Assembly: GCF_030160115.1 (NCBI RefSeq)
Contig: NZ_BSNS01000024.1
Coordinates: 248,001 to 312,000, forward strand
Source: Devosia nitrariae
GTDB taxonomy: Bacteria; Pseudomonadota; Alphaproteobacteria; Rhizobiales; Devosiaceae
Length of the DNA stretch: 64,000 nucleotides
Direction: 5' to 3'
Made by a program: the position numbers and the translations under genes
Part shown: piece by piece, positions 25,024-34,926 of the stretch
How positions within the stretch are numbered: the first letter of the stretch is position 1
Layout: each line of letters starts with the position of its first letter
Notes under the pieces: generated by a model
The model's input: the letters and a program-made list of their open reading frames with translations, nothing else
Told to the model about the DNA's origin: nothing
Databases searched by the model: none

Positions 25024-27918
25024 TCACTCGGCTGCCCTGCGCTCGCCTTGGTGACGCCGATTCATGATCTCTTTGAGGAAGACCCCCGTGTAGGAACGCG
25101 GGTTCTCGGCGATCTCTTCGGGGGTGCCGATCGCCACGATCTCGCCGCCGCCGTCGCCCCCTTCAGGGCCGAGGTCGATCACCCAGTCGGCGGTCTTGAT
25201 GACTTCCAGATTGTGCTCGATCACCACCACGGTATTGCCGCCGGCGACCAGTTGGTGCAGCACCTCCAGCAGTTTAGCGACGTCGTGGAAATGCAGGCCC
25301 GTGGTTGGCTCGTCGAGCATGTAGAGCGTGCGGCCAGTGGCCCGTTTTGACAGCTCCTTGCTGAGCTTGACGCGCTGAGCCTCACCACCGGAGAGGGTCG
25401 TCGCCGGCTGGCCGATCTTGACGTAGCCGAGGCCGACGCGCTGCAGCGTCAGGAACTTGTCGCGGATCGAGGGAACGGCCGAGAAGAGTTCGACACCTTC
25501 ATCGATGGTCATGTCGAGGACGTCGGAGATCGACTTGCCCTTGAACTGCACCTCGAGGGTTTCACGGTTGTAGCGCTTGCCCTTGCAGATGTCGCAAGTG
25601 ACATAGACGTCGGGCAGGAAGTGCATCTCGATCTTCAAGACCCCGTCGCCCTCGCATTTCTCGCAGCGCCCGCCCTTGACGTTGAAGGAGAAGCGGCCCG
25701 GACCGTAGCCGCGGGCCTTGGCCTCGGGCAGGCCCGCGAACCATTCGCGCAGGGGCGTGAAGGCGCCGGTATAGGTCGCCGGGTTCGAACGCGGCGTGCG
25801 TCCGATCGGGCTCTGGTCGATGTCGATGACCTTGTCGAGGAATTCCAGGCCGGTCAGGCTCTCATGCGGGGCAGGGGTCACGCGTGCGCCGTTCAGCCGC
25901 CGGGCGATGGCCTGGTACATGGTGTCGATCATCAGCGTCGACTTGCCGCCGCCCGAGACGCCGGTGATGGCGACGAACATGCCCAGCGGCACGTCGACCG
26001 AGACGTTCTTCAAGTTGTTGCCGGTCGCACCCTTGAGCGCGAGCTTCTTGGTCTTGGAGGGCTTCCGCCGCTCCGTTGGCAAGGGAATGCCCAGGCGCCC
26101 GGACAGATACTTGCCGGTCAGGCTCTCGGGGTGGTCGAGGATGTCCTGCGGCGTGCCTTCGGCAACGACATGTCCGCCATGGACGCCGGCGCCGGGGCCG
26201 ATGTCCACCACATGGTCGGCGGTGAGAATCGCATCCTCGTCGTGCTCGACGACGATCACGGTATTGCCGAGGTCCCTGAGGCGCCGCAGCGTTTCCAAGA
26301 GGCGGGCATTGTCGCGTTGATGGAGGCCGATCGAGGGTTCGTCGAGCACGTAGAGGACGCCGGTCAGGCCCGAGCCGATCTGGCTGGCGAGGCGAATGCG
26401 CTGGCTTTCGCCGCCCGAAAGCGTGCCGGAGTTGCGCGAGAGCGTCAGGTATTCGAGCCCGACGTCGTTGAGGAAGGTCAGCCGCTCGCGGATTTCCTTG
26501 AGGATCCGCTCACCGATCGTGCGCTGGTTGTCGTTGAGGTGGTTGGGCAAATCGGCGAACCAGTCGAGGCTGGCGCGGATCGATTTGTCGGTCACCTCAC
26601 CAACGTGGAGGCCGTGGATCTTGACCGCCAGCGCCTCGGGCTTCAGTCGGTAGCCGTTGCAGGCAACGCATGGCGCCTGCGACATGTAGCGCTCGATCTC
26701 TTCGCGCATGCCGGCGCTCTCGGTCTCCTTGTAGCGGCGCTCGAGATTGCCGATCACGCCCTCGAAGGGCTTGGTGGTCTTGTACGTGCGCAGACCATCG
26801 TCATAGACGAAGTTGATCGCCGTCTTGTCGGTGCCGAACAGCACCGCGTTCTGCACCTCGAGCGGCAGGTCGTTCCAGGCAGTGCCCGTCGATGCGCCGA
26901 AATGGCGGGCGACCGCGTGCAGGGTCTGCTGATAATAGGGCGCCGAGGTCTTCGACCAGGGCAGGACGGCGCCGTCACGCAGCGACATCGTGCCGTCGGG
27001 CACGATGAGGTTGGGATCGATCTTCATCTCGGTGCCGAGCCCGTCGCAGACCGGGCAGGCGCCGAAGGGATTGTTGAAGGAGAAGAGCCGGGGCTCGATC
27101 TCGGAAATGGTGAAACCTGAGACCGGACAGGCGAATTTTTCCGAGAAGGTGATGCGACGCGGTTCGCCGTTTTCTTCCGTCTCGTCGGCAAACTCGACGA
27201 GCGCGATGCCATCGGCGAGCTTCAAGGCGGTCTCGAAACTTTCGGCCAGGCGCCCCGAGATATCGGGCGACACCACGACGCGGTCGACGACCACTTCGAT
27301 GTCGTGCTTTATCTTCTTGTCGAGGGCAGGGGCATCCTCGATCTCGTGATATTGGCCATCGATCTTGACGCGCTGGAAGCCTTTGCGCAGCAGGTCGGCC
27401 AGTTCTTTCTTGTATTCGCCCTTGCGCCCGCGCACGATCGGGGCAAGCAGGTAAAGGCGGGTGCCTTCAGGAAGTTCCAGCGTGCGGTCGACCATCTGGC
27501 TGACCGTCTGACTCTCGATCGGCAGGCCGGTTGCCGGCGAATAGGGGATGCCGACGCGGGCAAAGAGCAGGCGCAGATAGTCGTAGATCTCGGTGACGGT
27601 GCCGACGGTCGAGCGCGGGTTGCGGCTCGTCGTCTTCTGCTCGATCGAAATGGCGGGCGACAGGCCCTCGATGTGTTCGACATCGGGCTTTTGCATCATC
27701 TCGAGGAATTGGCGGGCATAGGCGGACAGGCTCTCGACATAGCGCCGCTGCCCCTCGGCATAGATGGTGTCAAAGGCGAGGGATGACTTGCCCGAGCCCG
27801 ACAACCCGGTCATCACGATCAGGCTGTCTCGCGGCAACCTGAGGTCTATGCCCTTGAGGTTATGCTCGCGCGCGCCGCGGATGACGATTTCGCGAGAGTG
27901 GCTGTGGCTGTCGGGCAT
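25024..27918 (-). CDS. uvrA: Excinuclease ABC subunit A
   Basis: The 964-residue UvrA recognises DNA damage in nucleotide excision repair with UvrB. Two ABC ATPase modules are visible: Walker A at 38-46 (GLSGSGKSS) with [19 protein letters not shown], and at about 650 (GVSGGGKST) with [16 protein letters not shown]. The second zinc finger is intact ([20 protein letters not shown], then [11 protein letters not shown]). In the first, one Cys is replaced by Ser (FACPVSGFT). The ATG at 27918 starts the conserved sequence; a longer frame to 28047 is not conserved. A LexA box covers the predicted promoter, so SOS induction is expected. Confidence 0.97.
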   Translation of the reverse strand: MPDSHSHSREIVIRGAREHNLKGIDLRLPRDSLIVMTGLSGSGKSSLAFDTIYAEGQRRYVESLSAYARQFLEMMQKPDVEHIEGLSPAISIEQKTTSRNPRSTVGTVTEIYDYLRLLFARVGIPYSPATGLPIESQTVSQMVDRTLELPEGTRLYLLAPIVRGRKGEYKKELADLLRKGFQRVKIDGQYHEIEDAPALDKKIKHDIEVVVDRVVVSPDISGRLAESFETALKLADGIALVEFADETEENGEPRRITFSEKFACPVSGFTISEIEPRLFSFNNPFGACPVCDGLGTEMKIDPNLIVPDGTMSLRDGAVLPWSKTSAPYYQQTLHAVARHFGASTGTAWNDLPLEVQNAVLFGTDKTAINFVYDDGLRTYKTTKPFEGVIGNLERRYKETESAGMREEIERYMSQAPCVACNGYRLKPEALAVKIHGLHVGEVTDKSIRASLDWFADLPNHLNDNQRTIGERILKEIRERLTFLNDVGLEYLTLSRNSGTLSGGESQRIRLASQIGSGLTGVLYVLDEPSIGLHQRDNARLLETLRRLRDLGNTVIVVEHDEDAILTADHVVDIGPGAGVHGGHVVAEGTPQDILDHPESLTGKYLSGRLGIPLPTERRKPSKTKKLALKGATGNNLKNVSVDVPLGMFVAITGVSGGGKSTLMIDTMYQAIARRLNGARVTPAPHESLTGLEFLDKVIDIDQSPIGRTPRSNPATYTGAFTPLREWFAGLPEAKARGYGPGRFSFNVKGGRCEKCEGDGVLKIEMHFLPDVYVTCDICKGKRYNRETLEVQFKGKSISDVLDMTIDEGVELFSAVPSIRDKFLTLQRVGLGYVKIGQPATTLSGGEAQRVKLSKELSKRATGRTLYMLDEPTTGLHFHDVAKLLEVLHQLVAGGNTVVVIEHNLEVIKTADWVIDLGPEGGDGGGEIVAIGTPEEIAENPRSYTGVFLKEIMNRRHQGERRAAE

Positions 27919-28102
27919 GGTCGTCGTTTCCAGAGTTCGGTCGGCCCGGCAGCGCCGGAGGGCTTCCGCAATCGGTAGAGTCTGGCTCGGGAGGTCTCGA
28001 AGCCACAAATAGGCGCGCGCGCCTGCAACCGCAAGCGAGCCGCACATGGGCTCCGAACCGGCTCCTGCAGCCTCAATTACGCGAAGCTAGCAGACCTCAA
28101 GT

Positions 28103-28117
28103 GAACATAAAAGGAAC
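28103..28117 (-). promoter_or_regulatory. LexA (SOS) box and overlapping promoter for uvrA
   Basis: GAAC-ATAAAAG-GAAC is a perfect alphaproteobacterial SOS box. On the minus strand it reads GTTCCTTTTATGTTC and covers a predicted -10 (TTTTAT, 28107-28112) that lies 17 bases from a -35 TTGACC (28130-28135). LexA binding here should block uvrA transcription until DNA damage. Confidence 0.85.
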
Positions 28118-28142
28118 AAGTCGAGGTCGGGTCAAGAGTCTC

Positions 28143-28159
28143 CTGACAGAATCTGTCAG
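28143..28159. repeat. Perfect 17-base palindrome between the two LexA boxes
   Basis: CTGACAG-AAT-CTGTCAG has 7-base arms and a 3-base centre. It resembles a dimeric repressor operator (TetR-like in size) more than a terminator. It lies upstream of both divergent promoters. No regulator gene is adjacent. Confidence 0.5.
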
Positions 28160-28207
28160 TGAGACCTTGAGGGCGAATGGGAGTGAGACAACACCGACTC
28201 ATACGCC

Positions 28208-28243
28208 TTGACACACTCCCAAACTGTAGAACATATAGAGAAC
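28208..28243 (+). promoter_or_regulatory. ssb promoter with LexA (SOS) box
   Basis: A -35 of TTGACA (28208-28213) is followed at about 17 bases by a weak AT-rich -10 (28231-28239). The perfect SOS box GAAC-ATATAGA-GAAC spans 28229-28243, over that -10. It lies 117 bases before the ssb start. The layout mirrors that of uvrA. Confidence 0.85.
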
Positions 28244-28359
28244 GAGTTGACAATATATGTGGGCAGCGCGCGGAAAGCTTGGGCGTCGCCGGCTCGAGCG
28301 ATTAAGGTGCACGCCAAAGCGGGTGGACCCGCGAACGAAAGTCGAGGAAGGAATTTGCC

Positions 28360-28836
28360 ATGGCTGGCAGTGTGAACAAGGTCATCCTAGTGGGCAATCT
28401 CGGGGCGGACCCGGACGTGCGCACCCTCCCGAGCGGCGGCAAGGTGGTCAACCTGTCGGTGGCGACCTCCGAGCGTTGGAAGGACCGTAATTCCGGCGAA
28501 CAGCGCGAGCGCACCGAATGGCATCGCGTGGTGATCTTCTCCGAGGGTTTGGCGCGCATCGCTGAGCAGTATCTGCGCAAGGGTTCGAAGGTCTATCTCG
28601 AGGGCCAGTTGCAGACCCGCAAGTGGCAGGACCAGAGCGGGCAGGACAAGTATTCGACCGAGGTGGTGCTGCAGGGCTTCAACTCGGCGCTGACGCTTCT
28701 CGACGGCAGGGGCGAGGGCGAAGGAGCCAGCGGCGGTTTTGAGAATCGCGGTCGTCCCGAGGGCGGCGCCCGGCGCCCGGCGGCCAATGCACCGGCCTTC
28801 GAGCCCGGCGGAATGGACGACGACATTCCGTTCTGA
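28360..28836 (+). CDS. ssb: Single-stranded DNA-binding protein
   Basis: The 158-residue SSB coats single-stranded DNA in replication and repair. The OB-fold runs from about 1 to 115 ([58 protein letters not shown]). A Gly/Pro-rich linker follows. The partner-binding tip is intact, ending MDDDIPF. GAGGAAGGA precedes the ATG. It is divergent from uvrA, each with its own LexA box. A hairpin terminator follows. Confidence 0.97.
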   Translation: MAGSVNKVILVGNLGADPDVRTLPSGGKVVNLSVATSERWKDRNSGEQRERTEWHRVVIFSEGLARIAEQYLRKGSKVYLEGQLQTRKWQDQSGQDKYSTEVVLQGFNSALTLLDGRGEGEGASGGFENRGRPEGGARRPAANAPAFEPGGMDDDIPF

Positions 28837-28862
28837 GCCTAGGTATCTCCACGGCCTTCTCG

Positions 28863-28911
28863 TTGGAGCGAGCGATTTGATGCAGTCGATCGCGCGCTCC
28901 AATACTTTATT
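28863..28911 (+). terminator. Terminator of ssb
   Basis: A 14-bp stem with one mismatch (TTGGAGCGAGCGAT / ATCGCGCGCTCCAA) and a 12-base loop, followed by TACTTTATT, begins 27 bases after the ssb stop. Confidence 0.7.
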
Positions 28912-28926
28912 GTCTCAACGCGTCGC

Positions 28927-29454
28927 TCACCTCGAGAACGGCACCTGGGCGCGCAGGTTCTCGCCGGTCTGGTCGTAGACGGCGTAGAACTCGACGTCTA
29001 TGCCGCCGCGGTCGAGAACAATCCGCGCAGTGATCGTCAGGTCCTTGCCCTCAGCCCTGTCGCGTTCGTTGAGATTGAAGACCAGCGTATCGCCGCGCTT
29101 CTGGCCGATGGCGACGCCGCTGAAGGCGGCGTTGGTGGTCATGGCGGCCTCGAAGCGGCGTAGTTTCTCGATATAGGCGAGCGTGCCGTTGAGCGAGAGG
29201 TTGACGCCCTCGACGTGGCAGCGGCCGGAATAGTTCACCCTCCCGGTATTGCCTTCCAGCAGCGAGAGCTGACAACGCATAGGATAGATATCGGCGCCGG
29301 TCAGCGTGCCCTTGCCCTGCCAGTCGCCAAGATAGGATCTGAGCAGCGCCATCTCATCAGGCGCGGCCAGGGCGGCCGATGATGGCAGCGTGGCCGCCAT
29401 CGCCAGGCCAAACGAAATCACCAGGCGCGACAGGAATCGGCACGAATCGGTCAC
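28927..29454 (-). CDS. Exported protein of unknown function, 175 aa
   Basis: No named family is recognised. A signal peptide (LSRLVISFGLAMAATLPSSA, cleavage near ALAAP) precedes a small beta-rich domain that begins MALLRSYLGDWQGKGTLTG. The W-x-G-x-G start is reminiscent of lipocalin-like or heme-binding-like beta-barrel domains (inference). One cysteine pair (MRCQLSLL, SGRCHVEG) could form a disulfide. The GTG start has GAGGTG about 10 bases upstream. It stands alone, convergent with ssb. Confidence 0.72.
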   Translation of the reverse strand: MTDSCRFLSRLVISFGLAMAATLPSSAALAAPDEMALLRSYLGDWQGKGTLTGADIYPMRCQLSLLEGNTGRVNYSGRCHVEGVNLSLNGTLAYIEKLRRFEAAMTTNAAFSGVAIGQKRGDTLVFNLNERDRAEGKDLTITARIVLDRGGIDVEFYAVYDQTGENLRAQVPFSR

Positions 29455-29584
29455 AGGGCTTCACCTCGTTCCGCCGCGAGGGCGCACTCGCTCTCATAGC
29501 AGAGTTCGCGCGCGCTCGCATATCACGGTGTCGTCGCCGACAAGAGTTGACTGATTAAGGTAGAGGCCCGGTTGACTCCGGCGC

Positions 29585-30466
29585 TCAGCCGGCGAGTGCG
29601 GCCCGATTGGCGTCGAGGAAGCTATCGATCGTCTGCGGTTCGCGCCCGGAAAGATGTGCAACGGCGTCGGTCACGACAGCGTGGCAGCCCTGGGCGGCAT
29701 CGACATCGAAGCTGACCATGACGTCGGCCATGGCATCAGGCAGACCGGCGGCGATCATGCCGGCCCTGAGGTCGGCGGGTGCGAGGCCGATGCGGGTCAC
29801 TGGCTTGCCGGACACGCGCGAGAGGAGGCCGGCGATCTCCTCCTGGGTCACGGGTGCTGGCCCAGTGACGTCGAGGACGAGCTTGCCGGTGGACGTCAGC
29901 AGCGCACCGGCGGCGGCGCGGGCGGCATCAGCGCGGGTGACGTAGCTGCGGCCCTTGCCGCTGGTCGCATCGAACAGCTGACCGGACTGGAGGGCCGAGG
30001 CTGCGCCCATCAGGATGATCTCGGCATAGATGTTGTTGCGCAGGATCGTCCAGTCGGTGTTGCCGCGATAGAGGCGCAGCTCCGTGGCGAAATGGTCGTT
30101 GCGGACGGCGCTGCCTGGATTTGGGCTGGCCGCTGGCGCGGATGTGTAGACGATGTGCCTGACGCCGGCGGCCTCGGCCGCGTCGATCGCAGCAACCTGC
30201 TGCTCAGCTCGCGCGCCTATGGCATCCGTCGAGATGATCAGCGCCCGCTCGATGCCGGCAAAGCCGCCGGCAAGGGTCGAGGAGTCGGCGAAGTCGAGCC
30301 TGCGGATTTCGACGCCCCGGGCGGCGAGGTCGGCGAGGTTGTCGGGATAGCGGGTGCCGGCGACGATGCGGGTGGCACCGCGTGCGAGCAGTTCCTCGAT
30401 GGCGAGGCGGCCGAGCTGCCCTGAAGCGCCGGTCACGAGCAGCTTGGCGTTGCGGAAATCGGTCAT
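29585..30466 (-). CDS. NmrA-family NAD(P)-binding oxidoreductase (QOR2-like)
   Basis: The 293 residues form an atypical short-chain dehydrogenase of the NmrA/QOR2 group. The nucleotide motif is LLVTGASGQLGRLAIEELLA (about 9-28), followed by IVAGTRYPDNLADLAARGVE and the family's HIVYTSAPAASPN and TDWTILRNNIYAEI. QOR2 enzymes reduce quinones with NADPH. CAGGAGACAAAC precedes the ATG. It is divergent from an HxlR regulator, a pairing typical of quinone- or electrophile-responsive units. Confidence 0.88.
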   Translation of the reverse strand: MTDFRNAKLLVTGASGQLGRLAIEELLARGATRIVAGTRYPDNLADLAARGVEIRRLDFADSSTLAGGFAGIERALIISTDAIGARAEQQVAAIDAAEAAGVRHIVYTSAPAASPNPGSAVRNDHFATELRLYRGNTDWTILRNNIYAEIILMGAASALQSGQLFDATSGKGRSYVTRADAARAAAGALLTSTGKLVLDVTGPAPVTQEEIAGLLSRVSGKPVTRIGLAPADLRAGMIAAGLPDAMADVMVSFDVDAAQGCHAVVTDAVAHLSGREPQTIDSFLDANRAALAG

Positions 30467-30510
30467 GTTTGTCTCCTGTGGTCAGCGCGGCGGAGGCGCC
30501 GCGGCGGGTC

Positions 30511-30553
30511 GATACCGCCCTCTTGAGAAGCACTCTACAAGAGAGTAAGTATC
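30511..30553. promoter_or_regulatory. Candidate operator between the oxidoreductase and HxlR genes
   Basis: Nested inverted repeats lie here: GATAC/GTATC (30511-30515, 30549-30553), CTCTTG/CAAGAG (30520-30525, 30538-30543) and ACTCT-ACAAG-AGAGT (30532-30546). They sit 45-80 bases upstream of the oxidoreductase start, in the divergent spacer, where HxlR regulators usually bind. Promoter elements were not clearly resolved. Confidence 0.45.
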
Positions 30554-30636
30554 AGGCGGAGACCGCCATATAGAGGCACGGAAACCGCGGCGAAAGGAGG
30601 CACTTTCTCCGCATAAAGGCACCCGGAGGTGACTTG

Positions 30637-31050
30637 ATGAGCGAGCACATGGATTTCGATGCGGTGATCGACGCCTGGCGCCGGGGCGCCGCGATGTCGG
30701 TGGAAAGCGTCGGCTGCCCGGTGCGTGGCGTTCTCGATAAGATCAGCGATAAGTGGAGCATGCTGCTGGTGATGAACCTGGCGACGAAACCCATGCGGTT
30801 CAATCAGTTGCGGCGTGAAATTCCGGATATTTCTCAGAAGATGCTGACCCAGACCCTGCGCGAGCTCGAGCGCGACGGCCTCGTCGTTCGCACCGTCTAT
30901 CCCACCAAGCCGCCTTCGGTGGAATATGCGCTGACCGATCTCGGGGTATCGCTGGTGGTGCCATTTGGCTATCTCATCGCCTGGGCCAACCAGAACCATG
31001 CTCGCATTGACGACGCCCGCGCGCAGTTCGATGGGGTGGAGGCCGCATAA
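30637..31050 (+). CDS. HxlR family transcriptional regulator
   Basis: The 137-residue winged-helix protein has the HxlR signature: [20 protein letters not shown] near residues 27-46, then [20 protein letters not shown] and [18 protein letters not shown], with VEYALTDLG at the wing end. The Cys in VGCPV aligns with the redox-sensing Cys of relatives such as YodB and HypR. A thiol switch responding to quinones or aldehydes is therefore plausible. The ATG at 30637 has GGAGG 7 bases upstream; a TTG one codon earlier is also open. It probably controls the divergent NmrA gene and itself. Confidence 0.9.
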   Translation: MSEHMDFDAVIDAWRRGAAMSVESVGCPVRGVLDKISDKWSMLLVMNLATKPMRFNQLRREIPDISQKMLTQTLRELERDGLVVRTVYPTKPPSVEYALTDLGVSLVVPFGYLIAWANQNHARIDDARAQFDGVEAA

Positions 31051-31143
31051 AGCGGGACGCGAAAAGTGGGGACCGGTTTCTCGCATCCCGCGCTGTATAA
31101 AGCCACGCCATCTCGCGGCCGGCCGCGCGGCGGCGACGCATGC

Positions 31144-31943
31144 TCAGCTCGCTTCTGGGTATTCGTAGATGCCTATAGTGCAGCAATCGGTAAAGCCTAG
31201 CCGCCGGTAAAGCGGAGTTCCCACCGTCGAGGAGGTCAGTACCGCCAGCCGCATGCCCTCGGCTTTGGCATCGGTCAGGATAGCTTCCATGATGGCGGTG
31301 CCGATGCCTCGTCCACGCATGGAGGGCAGGGTGAAGACAAAGTAGATGCCGGCCACGTCGCCGTCGAAAAACATGGTGGCGGTGCCAACGGGCTGCCCGT
31401 CCTGACGCGCAAGGTAATGCCGCCAGGGCGTCCCGGGCCCATAGCCCAGCCGACCGTACATATTTGCTACCCAATGAGCCTCGTGTGGGCCGCTGCCGAA
31501 GCCCTTGGAGAGGGTCTCGCCCCAGGTTCCGAGTTCAGTTGGTGAGAGGACGGGCAGCACCTCAAGCGACGGCTCCCAATCCCGGCCCTTACGGGTCCAG
31601 GGTGCAAGCTCAAGTGCCATGCCCGGCTCGTTCATCGCATGGATGAAGCCCTGCCGCAGCAGGCGGTCGCCGAGATCGGGAGGCGCCATGGATGGCCCCA
31701 GATGCCATGAGCCGGGGACGTTGCGGGCCCGAAATTCATCAATGACCGAGCGGATGGCTTCGTCAGCCTCGTCGGGCGCAAGGCGAGCACAACGACAGCA
31801 TTGTGATAGTCGATGGGCGAACCGCCGATCGTCCACTGCAGGCGTCCGTCGTTCCTTTCCGCGGCGCCCCCGGGACGACTGAGCGCCAGGAGAAAGCTGG
31901 CCGTGTTGCGCTCGATCGCCTGTGTCCAGTCCGAAACGACCAT
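31144..31943 (-). pseudogene. GNAT acetyltransferase, frameshifted
   Basis: The N-terminal part starts at ATG 31943 (GGAGG upstream) and reads VSDWTQAIERNTASFLLALS to SPIDYHNAVV. The frame is lost near 31788-31793; a one-base deletion relative to the ancestor restores NAVV followed by ARLAPDEADEAIRSVIDEF. The rest then runs to the stop at 31144 with an intact GNAT core, FTLPSMRGRGIGTAIMEAIL and LYRRLGFTDC. Joined, the protein would be about 266 residues. Either the gene is inactive or the base loss is a sequencing error; the intact downstream coding favours recent loss or error. Confidence 0.8.
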
Positions 31944-32073
31944 CTCCATCTCCCTCCAGCACCGCCTTCTCGTTTTTTGGTGGCGCTCTCCACAGAATCT
32001 GCGTCGCAGAATTAGCAATTCCGGCTCAAATCGCCTATCTAGTGAGTAACTCGAACAGACAAGAATCACCTGA

Positions 32074-34842
32074 GTGACCGATACTCCTGAAAGCGTGAGT
32101 GGCGGCATGCCGCCGTCGGACATCGCCCCGATTTCCATTACTGATGAGATGCGCAAGTCCTATCTCGATTACGCGATGAGCGTGATCGTGAGCCGGGCGT
32201 TGCCGGACGTTCGCGACGGGTTGAAGCCCGTGCACCGGCGCATCCTGTTCTCGATGAGCGAGAACGGCTACGAGTGGAACAAGCCCTATCGCAAGTCGGC
32301 GCGCGTCGTCGGCGACGTGATCGGTAAATACCATCCGCACGGCGATCAGGCGGTCTACTACGCCTTGGTACGCATGGCCCAGCAGTTCTCCATGGGCCAG
32401 ATGCTGATCGACGGGCAGGGCAATTTCGGCTCGGTGGACGGCGACGAGCCGGCGGCCATGCGCTACACCGAAGTGCGCATGGAGCGGGTTACAGGTTCCC
32501 TGCTCGACGACCTCGACAAGGATACCGTCGATTTCAGGGAGAACTACGACGGCTCCGAGAAGGAGCCGGTGGTGCTCCCCGCCCGGTTCCCCAACCTGCT
32601 CGTCAATGGCGGCGGGGGCATTGCGGTCGGCATGGCGACCAACGTGCCGACCCACAACCTTGCCGAAGTCATCGACGCGACGCTTCTCATGATCGACAAG
32701 CCGGACGTGACGGTCGAGGAACTGATGGAAGTGATGCCGGGGCCGGATTTTCCAACGGCGGCGATTATCCTCGGGCGCTCGGGCATCCGTCAGGCCTATG
32801 AGACCGGCAGGGGCTCGGTCCTCATGCGCGGGCGCGTTGATATCGAAGAGGTGCGCAAGGAGCGCGAAGCAATCATCATCACCGAGATTCCCTATCAGGT
32901 GAACAAGAAGGTGATGGTCGAGCGCATTGCCGAGCTCGTGCGCGATAAGCGCATCGAGGGCATCGCGGACCTGCGCGATGAATCCGACCGTTCCGGCATG
33001 CGCGTCGTCGTCGAGATCAAACGTGACGCCGTGCCCGACGTGGTGCTCAACCAGCTCTACCGGTTTACCCCGCTGCAGTCCTCGTTCGGCTGCAATTTTG
33101 TGGCGCTCAACGGCGGCAAGCCGGAACTGATGAGCCTCAGGCAAATCCTGACCGCCTTCATCGACTTCCGCGAAGAGGTGGTGACCCGTCGGGCTCGATT
33201 CCTCCTCAACAAGGCGCGCGACCGTGCACACGTGCTCGTAGGCCTTGCGGTCGCCGTCGCCAATATCGATGAGGTGATCCACGTCATCCGTACCGCGCCC
33301 GATCCGGCATCGGCGCGCCAGCAGTTGATGACCCGCAACTGGCCAGCCGCGGACGTCGCTCCGCTCATTGCGCTCATCGACGACCCGCGCCACCGCATCA
33401 ATGACGACGGCACCTTCAATCTTTCCGAGGAGCAGGCACGAGCCATTCTCGAGCTGCGCCTCGCACGCCTAACCGCGCTCGGGCGCGACGAGATCGGCGA
33501 GGAGCTCAACGGGCTCGGCACCGAGATCGAAGACTATCTCGATATCCTGCGCTCGCGCCAGCGCGTCATCGACATCATCCGCACCGAGCTGACGGAGATC
33601 AAGGAACAGTACGGCGCGCCGCGCCGCACCGAGATCTCCGACTCGGCTGCGGATTTCGAGGATGAGGACCTGATTGCCCGCGAGGACATGGTCGTCACCG
33701 TCACCCATGGCGGCTACATCAAGCGGGTGCCGCTCTCGACCTATCGCGCACAGAACCGCGGCGGCAAGGGACGCTCGGGCATGACGACGCGCGAGGAAGA
33801 CTTCGTCTCGCGGCTCTTCGTGGCCAACACCCATACCCCGGTCCTGTTCTTCACCTCACGGGGCATCGCCTACAAGTTAAAGGTCTGGCGGCTGCCGCTG
33901 GCGGCGGCCAACGCGCGCGGCAAGGCGCTCATCAACATCCTGCCGCTGGAGCAGGGCGAGCGCGTAACCTCGATCATGCCATTGCCTGAAGACGAGGCGA
34001 CGTGGGCGGATCTCTTCATCATGTTCGCCACCACTCGCGGAACGGTGCGGCGCAACTCGCTCGCCGATTTCGTCGAAGTGCGTCAGAACGGCAAGATCGC
34101 CATGAAGCTCGACGAGGGCGACGCCATCGTCGGGGTCGAGACCGCGACCGCCAATGACGACGTGCTGCTGACCACCGCCATGGGCCAGGCCATCCGCTTC
34201 CAGGTCGAGGACGTGCGGGTCTTCAAAGGCCGCGATTCCATGGGCGTGCGCGGCATTGCTCTGGCCGAGGGCGACACCGTGATCTCCATGGCCATCATCA
34301 ACCATTCGGATGCGAGCGCCGAGGAACGCGCCGCCTATCTCAAGATGAGCCGGGCGGTGCGCGGCGAGGGCGAGACCGAGGAGAACGGTACCGACGAGGC
34401 CGATGTCGTCGCCGGTGAGCTCAACCAGGAGCGCTATGCGCAGATGAGCGCCATCGAGCAGTTCATCCTCACAGTTTCCGAGAACGGCTACGGCAAGCGC
34501 ACCTCGAGCCACGAATACCGCATCACCGGGCGCGGCGGCAAAGGCATCGTCGCCATGGCGGTCAACAAGCGCAACGGCAACCTCGTCGCCTCTTTCCCGG
34601 TGGCCGAGGACGATCAGATCATGCTGATCAGCGACCGCGGCCAGACCATTCGCCTGCCGGTCGGCGGCGATAAGCCGATCCGCATCGTCTCGCGCGGCAG
34701 CCAAGGCGTGATCGTCTTCGACACCGCCGAGGACGAGAAGGTCGTCTCGGTCGAGCACATCAGCGAACCGGAAGCGGTCGAGGAAGGCGAGAACGGGGCT
34801 GAGGGTGAGAATGGGGCTGGGGGCGAGGGCGGCGAGCTGTGA
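32074..34842 (+). CDS. gyrA: DNA gyrase subunit A
   Basis: GyrA cuts and rejoins DNA during negative supercoiling. The 922-residue protein has the winged-helix/tower domain to about 520 with the catalytic Tyr131 ([10 protein letters not shown]) and [17 protein letters not shown]. The C-terminal beta-pinwheel repeats follow, including the GyrA box-like [11 protein letters not shown] Gly/Glu-rich acidic tail ends the protein. In the quinolone-binding helix ([16 protein letters not shown]) the positions matching E. coli Ser83 and Asp87 are Gln92 and Tyr96. The GTG at 32074 is used; its ribosome site is weak. Confidence 0.97.
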   Translation: MTDTPESVSGGMPPSDIAPISITDEMRKSYLDYAMSVIVSRALPDVRDGLKPVHRRILFSMSENGYEWNKPYRKSARVVGDVIGKYHPHGDQAVYYALVRMAQQFSMGQMLIDGQGNFGSVDGDEPAAMRYTEVRMERVTGSLLDDLDKDTVDFRENYDGSEKEPVVLPARFPNLLVNGGGGIAVGMATNVPTHNLAEVIDATLLMIDKPDVTVEELMEVMPGPDFPTAAIILGRSGIRQAYETGRGSVLMRGRVDIEEVRKEREAIIITEIPYQVNKKVMVERIAELVRDKRIEGIADLRDESDRSGMRVVVEIKRDAVPDVVLNQLYRFTPLQSSFGCNFVALNGGKPELMSLRQILTAFIDFREEVVTRRARFLLNKARDRAHVLVGLAVAVANIDEVIHVIRTAPDPASARQQLMTRNWPAADVAPLIALIDDPRHRINDDGTFNLSEEQARAILELRLARLTALGRDEIGEELNGLGTEIEDYLDILRSRQRVIDIIRTELTEIKEQYGAPRRTEISDSAADFEDEDLIAREDMVVTVTHGGYIKRVPLSTYRAQNRGGKGRSGMTTREEDFVSRLFVANTHTPVLFFTSRGIAYKLKVWRLPLAAANARGKALINILPLEQGERVTSIMPLPEDEATWADLFIMFATTRGTVRRNSLADFVEVRQNGKIAMKLDEGDAIVGVETATANDDVLLTTAMGQAIRFQVEDVRVFKGRDSMGVRGIALAEGDTVISMAIINHSDASAEERAAYLKMSRAVRGEGETEENGTDEADVVAGELNQERYAQMSAIEQFILTVSENGYGKRTSSHEYRITGRGGKGIVAMAVNKRNGNLVASFPVAEDDQIMLISDRGQTIRLPVGGDKPIRIVSRGSQGVIVFDTAEDEKVVSVEHISEPEAVEEGENGAEGENGAGGEGGEL

Positions 34843-34926
34843 TGGCCGTGCTCTCCTGACATCTCTTTGATCTTGCCAATTGTGTCGTGAAGTGGCTTGC
34901 TCGGCTCCGCCATCGGAGATTGAGCC

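Larger units (their letters stand above)
27919..28359. other. Divergent uvrA-ssb control region
   Basis: These 441 bases hold two LexA boxes, two predicted promoters facing outward, and a perfect 17-base palindrome between them, each listed separately. No gene is supported here; an open frame upstream of uvrA (27919-28047) is unconserved. uvrA would have a leader of about 180 bases and ssb one of about 115. Confidence 0.7.

Noticed and set aside
25621-27120. Long plus-strand open frame of about 500 codons opposite uvrA
   Set aside because: Composition is a shadow of uvrA and the sequence matches no family; uvrA motifs fix the true strand.
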